Below, in pieces: positions 1 through 7,497 of a stretch of DNA of 12,655 nt (the first letter of the stretch is position 1; each line of letters begins with the position of its first letter). The notes under the pieces were generated by a model. It saw only the letters and a list, made by a program, of their open reading frames with translations, was not told where the DNA came from and did not search any database. Origin of the DNA: Deinococcus planocerae. Its GTDB lineage: Bacteria > Deinococcota > Deinococci > Deinococcales > Deinococcaceae. Both the position numbers and the translations under genes were made by a program. The stretch covers positions 1-12,655 of the forward strand of contig NZ_PNOR01000062.1 in the NCBI RefSeq assembly GCF_002869765.1. The letters are read 5' to 3'.

Positions 1-60
1 GGTTGGAACGGCCAGGAACTCATCTGCCAGAATGCGGACGCGCTCCCCCAGAATCTGTGA
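1..60 (+). CDS. Possible 3' end of an unidentified plus-strand gene
   Basis: Frame 1 is open from the window edge to a TGA at 58-60 and would encode the last 19 residues of a protein, ending ADALPQNL. Support is indirect. The reading is followed within 10 bases by an inverted repeat (69-92) that could terminate transcription from both sides of a convergent gene pair. The opposite strand is also open through this stretch, so the coding direction is not proven. I do not recognise the product. The sequence left of the window would settle it. Confidence 0.3.
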   Translation, partial: GWNGQELICQNADALPQNL

Positions 61-68
61 CGTAGACA

Positions 69-92
69 CTCCCAGATTTTCTCGGCTGGGAG
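69..92. terminator. Inverted repeat, possible bidirectional terminator
   Basis: CTCCCAG at 69-75 and CTGGGAG at 86-92 form a perfect 7-bp stem with a 10-base loop, the only AT-rich stretch nearby. It lies 8 bases after the possible plus-strand stop at 60 and 13 bases after the minus-strand stop at 106, as expected for a shared terminator between convergent genes. No long T run follows on either strand, so intrinsic termination would be weak. This is a structural inference only. Confidence 0.4.
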
Positions 93-105
93 CGCTTCCC
101 CGTCG

Positions 106-906
106 TTATGCAGGTGCAACTCCTGAGTCATAGGCTGTGCCCTCCATCAGCCGTGAGTTGGGGTTGACACCCGCGCCAACGTTTGCGATGAGCTTTCTGT
201 TGCCAGAGTCGACGTAAAAGGTACCGGGCACCACCTGATTGCGGGACAGCACCTGCTTCAGAGCCTGGCCGTCCACGAACAGTTGATCGCGGTGGTTCGC
301 CTGTGGGTGGGCGGGGTCGATGATGCAGTTGGGCTTCACGCAGGACCAATCACCCTGGGTAGTAAGTGGAAGGGGGTGAAACCAGCTCGCGCTCCAGTCG
401 TTCCCGTTCGCCGTCCACCCCTTGACCTCCAGGCTGCCCTTGAGCCAGACTTTCGCGTTCCGCCCCAGGCTGGCGCTGTCGTACGGTTGAATGGTCAGGC
501 GTTTGTTCACCTCCGTGGTGTTCATGCGGTAGGTGCCGCCGCGCAGCACGACGGTGCCGCCCGCTGGCGTGGCCGCGATGGCCCTGGCGAGCGTCTCGTA
601 CGGCCTGCCGATGCTGCCGTTCCCTGTGGTGTCGCTGCCGTCCGTCGCCACGAAGGTGGCGTCCCCAGGGGTGGGGTATGAGGTGTCTTTCAGGTCGTCC
701 CCCTGTGGGGCATAGCCCTGCGCGCCGAGCCCAGCCCCCCCGATGTCGGTGGGGCTCCCGCCGGAGCCGTCGCTGGGGCTGCTGGACCACACCTGGGGAC
801 TCTTCAGGTCGGCTTGCACCTCTGTGGACGCCCCGGTCGGCGTCTGACCACAGGCACCGAGGAGCAGAGCGGTCGACAGGGCGAGCATGACTCTTTTCTG
901 TTGCAT
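106..906 (-). CDS. Short (truncated) paralogue of the beta-helix lipoprotein
   Basis: A 266-residue predicted lipoprotein. The signal peptide has a basic start (MQQKR), a hydrophobic core and a lipobox LGAC with the lipidated cysteine at residue 19. A Gly/Ser/Pro-rich linker (about 25-80) follows, then a domain matching the N-terminal part of the neighbouring 630-residue protein. Shared blocks include GRPYETLARAIAATPAGGTVVLRGGTYR versus the corresponding residues 97-123, KRLT, WLKGS, a cysteine pair (189, 194) and QVLSRN...FYVDSGNRKL. It ends at a TAA just where the larger paralogue enters its helix repeats, so the helix is absent. The start at 906 is chosen because GGAGG lies 8 bases upstream (915-919). 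An in-frame ATG at 936 is upstream of that site and would add ten charged residues before the signal. The protein may be a remnant of a full-length gene or a genuine small surface protein. Function is unknown. Confidence 0.75.
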   Translation of the reverse strand: MQQKRVMLALSTALLLGACGQTPTGASTEVQADLKSPQVWSSSPSDGSGGSPTDIGGAGLGAQGYAPQGDDLKDTSYPTPGDATFVATDGSDTTGNGSIGRPYETLARAIAATPAGGTVVLRGGTYRMNTTEVNKRLTIQPYDSASLGRNAKVWLKGSLEVKGWTANGNDWSASWFHPLPLTTQGDWSCVKPNCIIDPAHPQANHRDQLFVDGQALKQVLSRNQVVPGTFYVDSGNRKLIANVGAGVNPNSRLMEGTAYDSGVAPA

Positions 907-1242
907 TTCACGAACCTCCGGATCATCACGAAGCACCGTGGTTGGGTCCCGAATCAGTTCCGCGCCTACGTCAAATCACCCCCTGGCACGGTGGACGGAA
1001 GAACGGTGGTCATCCCGGGCGACGCAGGGATTCTCGCTCCTGCCGAGGGAGACGAATTTTTCCGTCAATTGCCCTGTCCTTGCTCAAGTCCAACGAGGAA
1101 AGGATTGGAACCTACGTGTCCCGAATCCACTTTCCCTGTTTGCTCCGTTCGGGCGACTCACCCCTCACGGACGTTGCCAGGGTGTGAGGCGCAACCGGGA
1201 GCCGACGGGTGAGGCCAGCAGAACGACCCCTCTTCCCCGACC
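907..1242. other. Intergenic region between the two lipoprotein genes
   Basis: This 336-base gap has no convincing gene in any frame. Next to the short lipoprotein gene is its ribosome binding site (GGAGG, 915-919). Reading the minus strand, two TTGACG hexamers resemble -35 boxes, one near 969-974 and one near 1063-1068 beside a short A/T-rich patch, but neither has a clear -10 partner. Nearer the end of the beta-helix gene there are competing inverted repeats (1157-1213). The gap is long enough for a separate promoter, so the two paralogues are probably not strictly co-transcribed. Confidence 0.5.
1157..1213. repeat. Nested inverted repeats downstream of the beta-helix gene
   Basis: CTCACCC (1157-1163) is the reverse complement of GGGTGAG (1207-1213). 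Inside this pair CCTCAC (1163-1168) pairs with GTGAGG (1184-1189). The two hairpins share bases and are mutually exclusive. They lie 30 to 86 bases past the minus-strand stop at 1243, where a terminator or mRNA-stabilising structure is expected. No T run follows, so a classical intrinsic terminator is not supported, and short repeats of this kind also arise by chance in GC-rich DNA. Confidence 0.25.
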
Positions 1243-3135
1243 TTACCGGAGGTGCAAGGCCCCCATATTCACGGCCTGTCCGCTGGGAACGTCCAGGGAG
1301 CTGCCCTCGTTGATGGCGTTCGCCACGTCCTGGGGCAGTGCCTGGCCGGTGCGGGAGGCGCGCGAGCCGCCCAGGACCCGGAAGTCGTCGGCGCCAGCGT
1401 TCCTGAACAGGGCGCTTTGCGGCACGTCGTTGAGGTTGATCGCGTCCGGTTCACGCCCGACGACCCGGTTGAAGTCGGCCCACCACTTGAACTCCGGAAC
1501 CCTGCACCCCTCCGAGGTCCGGACGGCCTTCTCGACCCAGGCGTACTGGTTCGCCTTTCCGGCGGTGCTCGTGCGCTGATACAGGTTGTTGTTGATCGCG
1601 TGAATCATCGGCTCGGTGTCCGGGCAACGGTAGGACTCGGTGTCCACGGCGAGGGCCTTGAAATCCGAGTGCAGGTTGTTCTTGATGACGACGTTCCGGG
1701 TGTCCCAGTCCAGGCCCCGTGCCACCTCTCCGGCATCGGGGTTGCGCCTCGACGTGTCCTTGACGTAGAGGTTGCGCCCATTCTCCACCAGGGTGTTGTT
1801 GTACACCTGCACGTCACTCGAGCCGCTGACGGCGATGCCAACCCCGTTGCGCGCGGCCACGTTGCTGGCGATGATCCCGCCCTTGGAGATCTCGTAGAAC
1901 AGTCCGAAGCCCGAGTTGTCGTGGGCGTAATTGCGGACCATCCGGATGTTCTCCATGTTGATGTCCAGCCACAGGGCGGTCGCGTTGTTGCCGAAAGCCT
2001 CGTTATCGGCGACCAGAACGTCGTTGGCCTGGGTCAGCTTCATGCCCGCCGCATCCCACGACTTGCTGAACCCCTCCACGTTGTTGTAGGCGATGGTGTT
2101 GCCCAGGACGCGCATCCCCCTCGCGCTTCCGGTGAGGCCCTTGCGACCGTTGTAGAAGAACCTGTTGTTCCTGATGACGCTGCGCGACGCCCTGGCGCTG
2201 GCGTTCACACCCAGGGGAACCGTGGAGCTCCACGCGAAGGTGTTGTCCTCGACGCGCACCTCGTCGCCCTCCACCGAGAGGGCCTTGCCCGCGTAATGCA
2301 AGAAATTGAGGCCACGGACGACGGTGCCGTCGGTCGCCGGGGTGTTGTCCACCGTGAGGCCGGACACATCTTCGGTCGCCTCCACCCTCTTGTCGCGCGG
2401 GTCGAGCCCGATGTAGAGGCGGTTGTTGCCGCGGTCCACGTAGAACTTGGCCGGGGAATGGGCGGTCGCGCCCCCCACCTCGTTTTTCGACAGCACCTGC
2501 CACAGGCCGAGCCCGTTGACGAAGACAGCCTCGGTGTAGTCGGCGGTGGGAACTCGGCTGTCGATGCACTTGGGACATTCACTGCCGCCCACCGACGCCT
2601 GACTGACGCGCGGCAGATTCAGGGTCCAGTTGGTGTACCACAGACCGCTGCCGGATTCTCGTCGCCAGGCGCTGTCGGGCAGGACCCGGCTGCCTTTGAT
2701 CAGGACCCGTTCCCCCGGGTAGGAGCGCACGGTCAGCCGTTTGCGGATGGTCACGTCCGCCACGTCACGGTACTCGCCCCCCCGCATCACGATGGTGGCC
2801 CCGGCGGGCGCCGCAGCGACGGCCTTGCGCAGGGTGCGGTAGGGACGGCCCGGGTTGCCGGTGCCGCCGTCGTCATCACCACCCGGCGCGACGTACACCC
2901 CTCCGGTCACGGGGTCGCTGGAGGTGGAGACGGGGACCTGCTCGGTGATGTACAGGCGACCGTTGGACAGCTTGGCGGCGTCCGTCTCCTCGGCGGGGTC
3001 ACCCACCGCCAGGGTCCGGAGGCTGAACGGCGAGTCTTCCGTGCCCTGCTCAGCGGCCTGGACCTCGGGAAGACGACCGCAGGAGCCGAACAAGAGGGCC
3101 GTCGAAAGAGCGAGCACGATGTTCCTGTTCAACAT
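1243..3135 (-). CDS. Right-handed parallel beta-helix lipoprotein
   Basis: A 630-residue predicted lipoprotein, probably anchored in the envelope and facing outward. The signal is short, with a lipobox-like FGSC and cysteine 19 as the lipidation site. Residues about 76-150 (YVAPGGDDDGG, GRPYRTL, AGATIVMRGGEY) form the N-terminal strand module common in pectate-lyase-like and DUF1565-type proteins. A CPKC pair at 187-190 may be a disulfide. From about 270 to 495 there are helix rungs marked by repeated N-x-x-x-x-N-like turns (NTFAWS 298, NRFFYN 324, NTIAYN 346, NEAFGN 378, NYAHDN 402, NVAARN 425, NTLVEN 447). The C-terminus has the family's usual closing pattern (DDFRVLGGSRASRTGQAL, then MGALHLR). 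The family includes polysaccharide lyases, epimerases and surface adhesins. I see no catalytic signature that picks one. The start is supported by GGAGG at 3144-3148, 8 bases upstream. Tandem paralogy with the 106-906 gene is clear. Confidence 0.9.
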   Translation of the reverse strand: MLNRNIVLALSTALLFGSCGRLPEVQAAEQGTEDSPFSLRTLAVGDPAEETDAAKLSNGRLYITEQVPVSTSSDPVTGGVYVAPGGDDDGGTGNPGRPYRTLRKAVAAAPAGATIVMRGGEYRDVADVTIRKRLTVRSYPGERVLIKGSRVLPDSAWRRESGSGLWYTNWTLNLPRVSQASVGGSECPKCIDSRVPTADYTEAVFVNGLGLWQVLSKNEVGGATAHSPAKFYVDRGNNRLYIGLDPRDKRVEATEDVSGLTVDNTPATDGTVVRGLNFLHYAGKALSVEGDEVRVEDNTFAWSSTVPLGVNASARASRSVIRNNRFFYNGRKGLTGSARGMRVLGNTIAYNNVEGFSKSWDAAGMKLTQANDVLVADNEAFGNNATALWLDINMENIRMVRNYAHDNSGFGLFYEISKGGIIASNVAARNGVGIAVSGSSDVQVYNNTLVENGRNLYVKDTSRRNPDAGEVARGLDWDTRNVVIKNNLHSDFKALAVDTESYRCPDTEPMIHAINNNLYQRTSTAGKANQYAWVEKAVRTSEGCRVPEFKWWADFNRVVGREPDAINLNDVPQSALFRNAGADDFRVLGGSRASRTGQALPQDVANAINEGSSLDVPSGQAVNMGALHLR

Positions 3136-3159
3136 ACCTCACACCTCCAGATGACTCCA

Positions 3160-3173
3160 TCACTTCAAAGTGA
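3160..3173. promoter_or_regulatory. 14-base palindrome in the leader of the beta-helix gene
   Basis: TCACTTCAAAGTGA has 6-base arms that are perfect reverse complements around a 2-base centre. It lies 24 bases upstream of the ATG at 3135 and just upstream of the ribosome binding site, inside the predicted 5' leader. The size and symmetry suit an operator for a dimeric repressor or a small hairpin near the ribosome site. No second copy was seen upstream of the short paralogue. The role is inferred. Confidence 0.3.
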
Positions 3174-3222
3174 CGTTCCAGCGCATCCTCTCGCCAGCCT
3201 CTACATTGATGAAGTTCCCCAC

Positions 3223-3250
3223 ACCTTAGGACGGCGTCACTGCTCATCAA
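3223..3250 (-). promoter_or_regulatory. Candidate promoter of the beta-helix gene
   Basis: On the minus strand TTGATG (3250-3245) resembles a -35 box and TAAGGT (3228-3223) fits the TANNNT -10 pattern described for Deinococcus, with a 16-base spacer. Transcription would begin near 3215, giving a leader of about 80 bases with the palindrome at 3160-3173. The match is partial (four of six bases in the -35), and the neighbouring AT-rich patch at 3250-3262 could instead belong to another promoter. Confidence 0.35.
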
Positions 3251-3480
3251 GTAAATAATTCCGTCGAGGGTCTGCGGGGGAAAAGGTGGCGTTCAGGCCG
3301 AGCCATCCTTTCGAGTGATCCGGGAACGTCGGTGCGGTGTCCGCGCCGCCCTGTCCGGTCACTCGTGCCGGGCGGGACGACACGCAGCGCGAGGGCAGCC
3401 GCCCCGCCGTCTCGCTGGCCTGCCTGTTTCTGCGGGGCCGAACCTTGGCGAACGCTCCAGGCGGGACGGGTCACCGCACC

Positions 3481-5856
3481 TCAGACCGCGGGGGTCTGCG
3501 GCGTGGCCGCGCGCCAGCGCACTTCCACCAGCGGCACCGGGCGCCCGGCCAGCTCCTCCTCGCGCCATTCCAGGCCGCCGCCGTCCAGCAGGTCCAGGGC
3601 GACGTCGAGCGGCAACAGCACCGCGCCGTCCCCCCAGCGCCCCAGCGGGGTCGGCGCGGGCTGGGTGCGCCGCGGATGACCGTCGAGCCGGGCGGCGTGA
3701 TCGGCGGCCCAGCGCAGGACCCGGCCATGTCCGTGATGCTCGGCGAGCGCCCGCCAGAGCCGTTCGACCCGGCTCAGGCCCAGCCGGGTCACGTCCAGGG
3801 TCCCGGCACCGGCCTGCACCCAGCCCTTCTCGGTCCAGGCGTTCAGGTCGGGCGGTGGGGTGCGGAGGTCGCCTGCCCGCAGGGTCAGCCGCAGTGGCCG
3901 CGCCGCGTCGTCCAGATCGAGCGTGAGCGGCACGCCGTCGTGGATCAGACGGCCCACCCAGGCCCGGAAATCCTCGGCGAGCGGATTGCGCGCCGGGCCG
4001 GGCGGAGGGTCAGACGGAGCCGGGGCAACGGCGGCTGAAGTGAGAGGAGCAGAGGTCACGGGGGCCGCGGCCCCAGGAAGCGGGGCGTCTGGGACCGGGA
4101 CTCCGCCCCGCCGCCGCAGGTCCGGGACCTCGTAGGTGGACCGGATCTTGAGAAAGACCGCGCGCAGGGGGCTGTCCCGTTCGTCCAGGCGCGGCATCCG
4201 CACGACGGCGGGCGGCGAGCCGACGAGTTCGACGACCGCCGAGCCGTCCGGAAAGGTGCGCATCGCCTCGGCGGACAGGAGCGGACGGGCCACCTCCTTG
4301 AAGGTGCGGCTCGTGCGGCTGCGACTCATGATGCCCAGGAGGCCGGGTTCGCGGTTGACGCCGTGGCTCTCCTCGCGCACGGTCACCTCGCCCAGATGCT
4401 CGGAGAAGAACTGCGCGTCTTCGAGCCTCAGGGAGCGCGGAAAGATCACCATCTGCGCGAAGTTGTTGTTGACCATCCCCCGGAACTCGTCCCGGCCATA
4501 CACCGCCTCGCCCTGGGCCCGGCTCTGCACGGCGATGTGGTAGGCCACCCGGCGCGAGCGCATCGTCGCCAGGTTCTCGCCGATGTTGGGCAACGGCCCG
4601 AACGACGGAAACTCGTCGAGGTACACCGACAGATGCACCGGCAACCGTCCGCCGTGCTCCCCCGCCACCTCCAGGATGGCCTGGTCCAGCCGCCGCTTGA
4701 ACAGCCGCAGCAGCACCTGCCCCCGGCCCCCCTGCACCTCTTCCTGCGGCACGCCGATGTACAGGAAGCCCGGCTCGCGGCACAGGCGGCGCAGGTCCAG
4801 CCGCAGGCCCGGCCCCGCGCTGGTGGCGCGGTCGAGATTCGGGTGCAAGAACAGTTGCAAGTCGCCCGCCAGGCCCGTGCAGATGCCCGCCAGCACGTCG
4901 GTCTTGAGCCCCAGCAGCGCCGCGAGCACCTCGCGCACGGGGGGCCGGGCGTTCACGTAGGCGCGCAGCGGGTCGGCCCCCAGGCTGAGCAGTTCGTAGA
5001 CCCGGCGCATGGTGGGCTGGCCGTCCAGGCTCACGGCCAGGATCAGCCCGGCGAGCAGTTGGCGCTCGTTGTTGCGGTAGAACACCGCACCGTCCCCCGG
5101 CCCGCCGCTGGGCCGGAACGTCTCGGCGATCTCGAAGGCGTCCTGAACGCTGCTCACGCCCTCCAGCAGGGGCAGCCGGGCGCTGTCCGGGTCGAAGGGC
5201 GTGAACGGGTACACCGTGCGCCCCCAGGCCCGGAAACAGTTGATGCTCTCCAGAAAGCCGCTGCGCGCGTCGGGGTACTTCAGGTCGAAGACCACCGCGC
5301 TCACGCCGTCGCGGGCGTCGAGCAGCAGGTTCGGGTTCAGGTACCGGGTGGTCTTGCCCGCCCCGGTGCCGCCCACGATCAGGGTGTGCGCGCACCTGGA
5401 GCTCTCGGGCAGCCTCAGGACCCGCCCGCCCACCAGCCCCAGGTAGCCGACCCGCGGCGACCGGCGGTCCCCTCTCAGGGACGCGGCGAGGTCCCTGGGC
5501 GTGGCCCAGCGGCCCTGACCGGGGTCCTGATAGGTGCCGCCGAACCGCTCGGTGACGCCCGCCAGCACCCACACCAGCAGCGGCAGGAACGGCAGGGAGA
5601 GCGCCCAGCGGGGCAGGGACCGCTCCCAGACCTCCAGCAGCACCGGGCCACAGGCAGGGTCGATCAGGCAGCGCGGCACGAAGATGCCCGGCTCCGCTGC
5701 CACGCCGATGGACGCGGGCCAGCCCCGGGCCGCCAGCGCCTGGGCGGCGAGCACGAGGTGCTGCCAGCCCAGCGCGCCCAGCCAGCCCAGGCTGGCGAGC
5801 AGCGCGAGGGCTGCGGCCCAGGCGAGCAGGGCCAGGGAGAAGCGGCGCGCGCGCAT
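3481..5856 (-). CDS. virD4: VirD4/TraG-family type IV coupling protein
   Basis: A 791-residue inner-membrane ATPase that in conjugation systems receives the relaxase-DNA complex or effector proteins and hands them to the channel. Two hydrophobic segments at about 6-38 and 82-103 anchor it, leaving a periplasmic loop between them. The cytoplasmic part begins with a TraG-like patch (GTYQDPGQGRWATPRDL, 107-123). Walker A is GGTGAGKTT (162-170) and Walker B is SVYLDEF (410-416), followed by the conserved AVQSRAQ segment (442-448). The region between the Walker motifs should contain the substrate-binding all-alpha domain. After about 580 comes a Pro/Ala-rich linker and a 165-residue C-terminal domain I do not recognise. 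The ATG at 5856 is 6 bases after the stop of the VirB6-like gene, with only a weak AAGG upstream, so translation probably depends on coupling. It is the last gene of the operon. Assignment to the family is firm; the substrate is unknown. Confidence 0.95.
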   Translation of the reverse strand: MRARRFSLALLAWAAALALLASLGWLGALGWQHLVLAAQALAARGWPASIGVAAEPGIFVPRCLIDPACGPVLLEVWERSLPRWALSLPFLPLLVWVLAGVTERFGGTYQDPGQGRWATPRDLAASLRGDRRSPRVGYLGLVGGRVLRLPESSRCAHTLIVGGTGAGKTTRYLNPNLLLDARDGVSAVVFDLKYPDARSGFLESINCFRAWGRTVYPFTPFDPDSARLPLLEGVSSVQDAFEIAETFRPSGGPGDGAVFYRNNERQLLAGLILAVSLDGQPTMRRVYELLSLGADPLRAYVNARPPVREVLAALLGLKTDVLAGICTGLAGDLQLFLHPNLDRATSAGPGLRLDLRRLCREPGFLYIGVPQEEVQGGRGQVLLRLFKRRLDQAILEVAGEHGGRLPVHLSVYLDEFPSFGPLPNIGENLATMRSRRVAYHIAVQSRAQGEAVYGRDEFRGMVNNNFAQMVIFPRSLRLEDAQFFSEHLGEVTVREESHGVNREPGLLGIMSRSRTSRTFKEVARPLLSAEAMRTFPDGSAVVELVGSPPAVVRMPRLDERDSPLRAVFLKIRSTYEVPDLRRRGGVPVPDAPLPGAAAPVTSAPLTSAAVAPAPSDPPPGPARNPLAEDFRAWVGRLIHDGVPLTLDLDDAARPLRLTLRAGDLRTPPPDLNAWTEKGWVQAGAGTLDVTRLGLSRVERLWRALAEHHGHGRVLRWAADHAARLDGHPRRTQPAPTPLGRWGDGAVLLPLDVALDLLDGGGLEWREEELAGRPVPLVEVRWRAATPQTPAV

Positions 5857-5862
5857 GGGGCT

Positions 5863-7494
5863 TCAGACCTTGACCGTTGGCGCGCTGCTGGACCGTGGGC
5901 CAGAGGGACCGCTGCTGGAAGGGGTGCTGGCCGGGCTGCTGCTCGACGGGCCGCTGCTCGACGGGCCGCTGTTGGCCGGGCCGCCCCCGAATGGTCCGCC
6001 GTTGGGCGGCCCGCCGCTTGCCAGCTTCGGCCTGGCGCTGCCGGGCCTGCCCCCTGGAGCGCCGCCCGGCCCGCCCGTGGGGCCGCCAGCGGCGGCCTGC
6101 CGGACAGATGCCGCCCGCTCTGCCTGGAGGGTGCTGCCTATGCTCTTCGCGCTCGACAGCGCGCCGCCGACCCCGCCCGAGCCGACCCTCGGCGGTTTCA
6201 CGCCGCCCACCGCCGCCGCGACTCCGCCCAGAAACTCCACGATCCAGTTCTGCGCCAGCCGCAGCAGGTAGATGCCCGCCAGGAGACTGAAGAACATCAG
6301 CGCCAGAGACGAGAGCATCGAGTTGGCGTAGCTGGGGAAATTGACCTTGTTCATCAGCGTGGCGATGTGGGAGTTGGCATCCCGCCGAAACGCCTCGAAG
6401 TCGCTGATGTCCCCGGACCTGAGCAGCGCGTCGGTGTTCTTGAAATCCGCCTCGATGATGCGGTTGGTCTTGTCCAAAGCCGCGTTGAACTGTCTGGACG
6501 GCTGAACGAAGCCCACTTCGACCGAGCCCGAGAACACGATGGGCATGAAGGCCATCAGGAGCACCGCCGACATGACGGTCTTGAACCAGGTTTGCAGGAA
6601 CTGCTGGCCCGCGCCGGGCGAGAAGATGTACAGCGCCCCGGCCAGCGGCAGCAGCAGCGAGCCCAGCACGGTCGCCAGGCCGGTGCCCATGATGATCACG
6701 TAGTAGGTGATTAGGAGGGGCATGACGATGTTGATGGCGAAGATGCCTGCCTGGGCCGTGGCCTCGACCGCGCTCGCCGCGCCCTGGGCCCCACCGAAGA
6801 GCAGGCCGAGAAAGCCCAACCATGGGTTGGTCACCGGGGCGGCCTGGCCGCCCTTCAGGCCGCTCGCGAGGGTCTGAAGGGTGCCGAACAGCAGGGTCAG
6901 GTTGCTGATGTGCTCCCCCAGCGCCTTGGTCTCGGTGGCGGCCCGCTCCAGGGCGGGAGCGGCGAAGCTGGCGTCTCCCCACTTGTACGCCTCCACCCAG
7001 GACGCGCGCACCAGTTGGCCCAGGTTGCCGGTGAAGCGGGGCTCGCTGGGCAGGTCGCCGAGGCTGGAGGACCCCAGCACCAGCCAGCCCGAGACGAGCA
7101 GGCGGGTGAGCAGTTCGCGCACGTCGGTCAGCGCCCCCCCGTTGGCGATCTGGATGCCGTTCCAGATGATGCCGATCAGGAGCACCGACTGGGCCAGCAG
7201 CGAGATGGCCCGCGGTAACCCGGCGGTGTCGATGGCCCGGGTGATCTGGGCCAGCCAGGTGGTCGGACACGGCAGGGCGCTATACGTCACCGTGGCGCTG
7301 CCGACGGTCTCGCCCGGGTTGTAGATCGAGGACGTCTCTCCCAGCGCCGCCCGGCGCCGCTGCTCACAGGTCGAGGAGTTGGCCGCGACGATGGTGTCCT
7401 CGGGAAAGGGGACCGGCGCGGTCTGTTGGGCGCCCGCGACCGTGTGCAGACCCAGCAGCATCACCAGCAACAGCAGCCAGCGTCGGAGGGACAT
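5863..7494 (-). CDS. VirB6/TrbL-like polytopic channel protein
   Basis: A 543-residue membrane protein matching VirB6/TrbL in size, topology and gene order. An N-terminal signal peptide (hydrophobic core 6-20, likely cleavage after AGA at residue 22) precedes a short periplasmic region with cysteines at 43 and 76. Membrane segments are predicted at about 94-118, 127-143, 222-242, 250-290 (probably two), 303-322 and 393-413. The stretch GAGQQFLQTWFKTVMSAVLL (295-314) has the look of the conserved VirB6/TrbL core. Residues 322-392 form a hydrophilic loop, and the tail from about 435 is Gly/Ser/Pro-rich with pentapeptide repeats. In known systems this protein lines the inner-membrane part of the substrate path. 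The ATG at 7494 is 3 bases after the preceding stop, and AGGAG lies inside the end of that gene. The VirB6/TrbL call rests on topology and synteny, since this family has weak sequence conservation. Confidence 0.8.
   Translation of the reverse strand: MSLRRWLLLLVMLLGLHTVAGAQQTAPVPFPEDTIVAANSSTCEQRRRAALGETSSIYNPGETVGSATVTYSALPCPTTWLAQITRAIDTAGLPRAISLLAQSVLLIGIIWNGIQIANGGALTDVRELLTRLLVSGWLVLGSSSLGDLPSEPRFTGNLGQLVRASWVEAYKWGDASFAAPALERAATETKALGEHISNLTLLFGTLQTLASGLKGGQAAPVTNPWLGFLGLLFGGAQGAASAVEATAQAGIFAINIVMPLLITYYVIIMGTGLATVLGSLLLPLAGALYIFSPGAGQQFLQTWFKTVMSAVLLMAFMPIVFSGSVEVGFVQPSRQFNAALDKTNRIIEADFKNTDALLRSGDISDFEAFRRDANSHIATLMNKVNFPSYANSMLSSLALMFFSLLAGIYLLRLAQNWIVEFLGGVAAAVGGVKPPRVGSGGVGGALSSAKSIGSTLQAERAASVRQAAAGGPTGGPGGAPGGRPGSARPKLASGGPPNGGPFGGGPANSGPSSSGPSSSSPASTPSSSGPSGPRSSSAPTVKV
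5938..5982 (-). repeat. 15-base tandem repeat in the VirB6-like tail
   Basis: GCTGCTCGACGGGCC occurs twice in direct succession (5938-5952, 5953-5967), followed by a degenerate third copy (5968-5982). On the coding strand it encodes the GPSSS-type pentapeptide of the Gly/Ser/Pro-rich C-terminal tail. Its unit length is a multiple of three, so copy-number changes would keep the frame. It probably arose by slippage in a flexible, weakly constrained tail. Confidence 0.7.
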
Positions 7495-7497
7495 GGG

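Larger units (their letters stand above)
3136..3480. other. Gap between the secretion operon and the beta-helix gene
   Basis: This 345-base stretch separates the last gene of the secretion operon from the beta-helix gene; both are on the minus strand. The side next to the beta-helix gene holds its ribosome binding site, palindrome and candidate promoter. The rest (about 3300-3480) is very GC-rich, with no clear terminator hairpin followed by T residues. A 75-codon minus-strand frame beginning with GTG at 3474 is open, but its composition is low-complexity and Arg/Pro/Gly-rich, so I do not call it a gene. The gap probably marks the edge of the secretion module. Confidence 0.5.

Noticed and set aside
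1252..3258. Long plus-strand frame opposite the beta-helix gene (668 codons)
   Set aside because: It mirrors the coding strand of a clear lipoprotein gene. Its translation is rich in V, G, A, H and R without domains, and it has no ribosome site. It is a GC-driven shadow.
3371..3468. GGCGGGACG direct repeat (3371-3379 and 3460-3468) as a possible element end
   Set aside because: Nine bases of G/C-rich sequence recur easily by chance here. There is no target duplication, transposase or longer match.
3247..3474. 75-codon minus-strand frame with a GTG start after virD4
   Set aside because: GAGG lies only 4 bases before the GTG, the product is Arg/Pro/Gly-rich with no motif, and the frame runs through the candidate promoter of the next gene.
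4363..6714. Plus-strand frame of 783 codons opposite virD4 and the VirB6-like gene
   Set aside because: Antisense shadow. The Q/A/R/G-rich translation shows no recognisable domain, while the opposite strand carries Walker motifs.
4010..7270. Minus-strand frame of 1086 codons across virD4 and the VirB6-like gene
   Set aside because: It overlaps two well-supported genes in another frame, and its translation is Arg/Gly/Pro/Ala-rich with no motifs.
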